From an uncultured Spartobacteria bacterium (GTDB lineage Bacteria > Verrucomicrobiota > Verrucomicrobiia > Chthoniobacterales > Terrimicrobiaceae), in NCBI GenBank assembly GCA_903915315.1, contig CAIWSO010000350.1, positions 1 to 6,562 of the forward strand: DNA of 6,562 nucleotides. Reading direction: 5' to 3'. The notes beneath the pieces are model-generated. The model was not told the origin of the DNA. It did not search any database and worked only from the letters and a program-made list of their open reading frames with translations. A program made the translations under genes and the position numbers. Position 1 is the first letter of the stretch. Each line of letters begins with the position of its first letter. Below are positions 6,220 to 6,562 of the stretch, in pieces.

Positions 6220-6562
6220 GTGGCACTCCCATCAGGCATCACCGTTCGGCAATATGAATCACGCGATCGCGAGGTGGTTCGGCGGCTTTGTTGTGAAACG
6301 GGTTTTCTGGGGAAGGCGATTGATCCCGTCTTTGAGGATCGGGAACTTTTTGCGGATTATTTAACGGCCTACTACACGGATATCGAGCCTGAGGCCGCTT
6401 TTGTGCTGGAGCAAAACGGTATAGTCAAAGGCTACTTGCTCGGTTCACGTCGCCCCCAGCGCCAGCAATTCGATGGGTTTTTTCAAAACCTCCGTCTTTT
6501 TTTCATCGGGATGAGCCGATACCCGCGCTACAATGCGGCCACGCGCGCCTTCATTCGCTGGA
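6220..6562 (+). CDS. GNAT-family N-acetyltransferase, N-terminal part (runs off window)
   Basis: The first 114 residues of a probable acetyl-CoA-dependent N-acetyltransferase are present. The N-terminus ITVRQYESRDREVVRRLCCE (7-26) has the usual GNAT beta1-alpha1 pattern. IDPVFEDRELFADYLTAYYTD (34-54) and EPEAAFVLEQNGIVKGYLLGS (56-76) resemble GNATs in which an acidic segment precedes a strand-turn-strand ending in GYLLG. The acetyl-CoA pyrophosphate-binding motif (R/QxxGxG/A) would lie beyond the window, so the family call rests on the N-terminal half. The frame has a stop at 6136-6138, and the only usual start codon between it and the conserved region is GTG at 6220, which decides the start. 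There is no Shine-Dalgarno sequence. A weak TTGCCC/TAAAGT pair (6185-6190, 6207-6212; 16-bp spacer) would put the transcription start at or next to the GTG. The substrate is unknown. Confidence 0.72.
   Translation, partial: MALPSGITVRQYESRDREVVRRLCCETGFLGKAIDPVFEDRELFADYLTAYYTDIEPEAAFVLEQNGIVKGYLLGSRRPQRQQFDGFFQNLRLFFIGMSRYPRYNAATRAFIRW

Noticed and set aside
6131..6364. 77-codon TTG-start frame directly after the TPR gene
   Set aside because: It overlaps the start of the GNAT frame, which has recognisable family sequence. Its own translation is unrecognisable and ends inside the GNAT gene.

Overview
The window is a bacterial chromosome segment of ordinary housekeeping character, roughly half G+C. 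It starts inside the 3' half of a 23S rRNA gene and ends inside a GNAT-type acetyltransferase gene. No phage, transposon, CRISPR, toxin-antitoxin or defence genes are visible. The taxon cannot be fixed from the sequence alone. The rRNA is clearly bacterial. The absence of Shine-Dalgarno sequences and the style of the large TPR protein suggest a PVC-type bacterium such as Verrucomicrobiota, but this is inference.

Layout: (1) 1-1606, + strand: the end of an rRNA operon, with partial 23S (1-~1276), a 23S-5S spacer rich in short hairpins, 5S rRNA (~1448-1563) and a strong intrinsic terminator (1568-1606). (2) 1668-3745, - strand: in transcription order, folE2 (GTP cyclohydrolase IB, first step of folate/pterin synthesis), tRNA-Ala(CGC), and alr (alanine racemase, D-alanine for peptidoglycan). 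alr converges on the rRNA operon. Its start codon lies only 13 nt beyond the tRNA 3' end. (3) 3746-3832: a short divergent intergenic region. (4) 3833-6562, + strand: a short-chain dehydrogenase resembling D-mannonate oxidoreductases, a 464-residue TPR-repeat protein with its own recognisable promoter, and the first 114 residues of a GNAT acetyltransferase.

The genes do not form one pathway. They are independent housekeeping functions (translation, D-Ala supply, pterin synthesis, probable sugar-acid metabolism, protein scaffolding). The most interesting points are small-scale: the tRNA-Ala/alr junction, the lack of a Shine-Dalgarno sequence at all five coding starts, a tRNA-like antisense sequence and hairpin cluster in the 23S-5S spacer, and a GC-rich dyad flanking the -35 box of the TPR gene. 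I found no convincing new multi-gene system.
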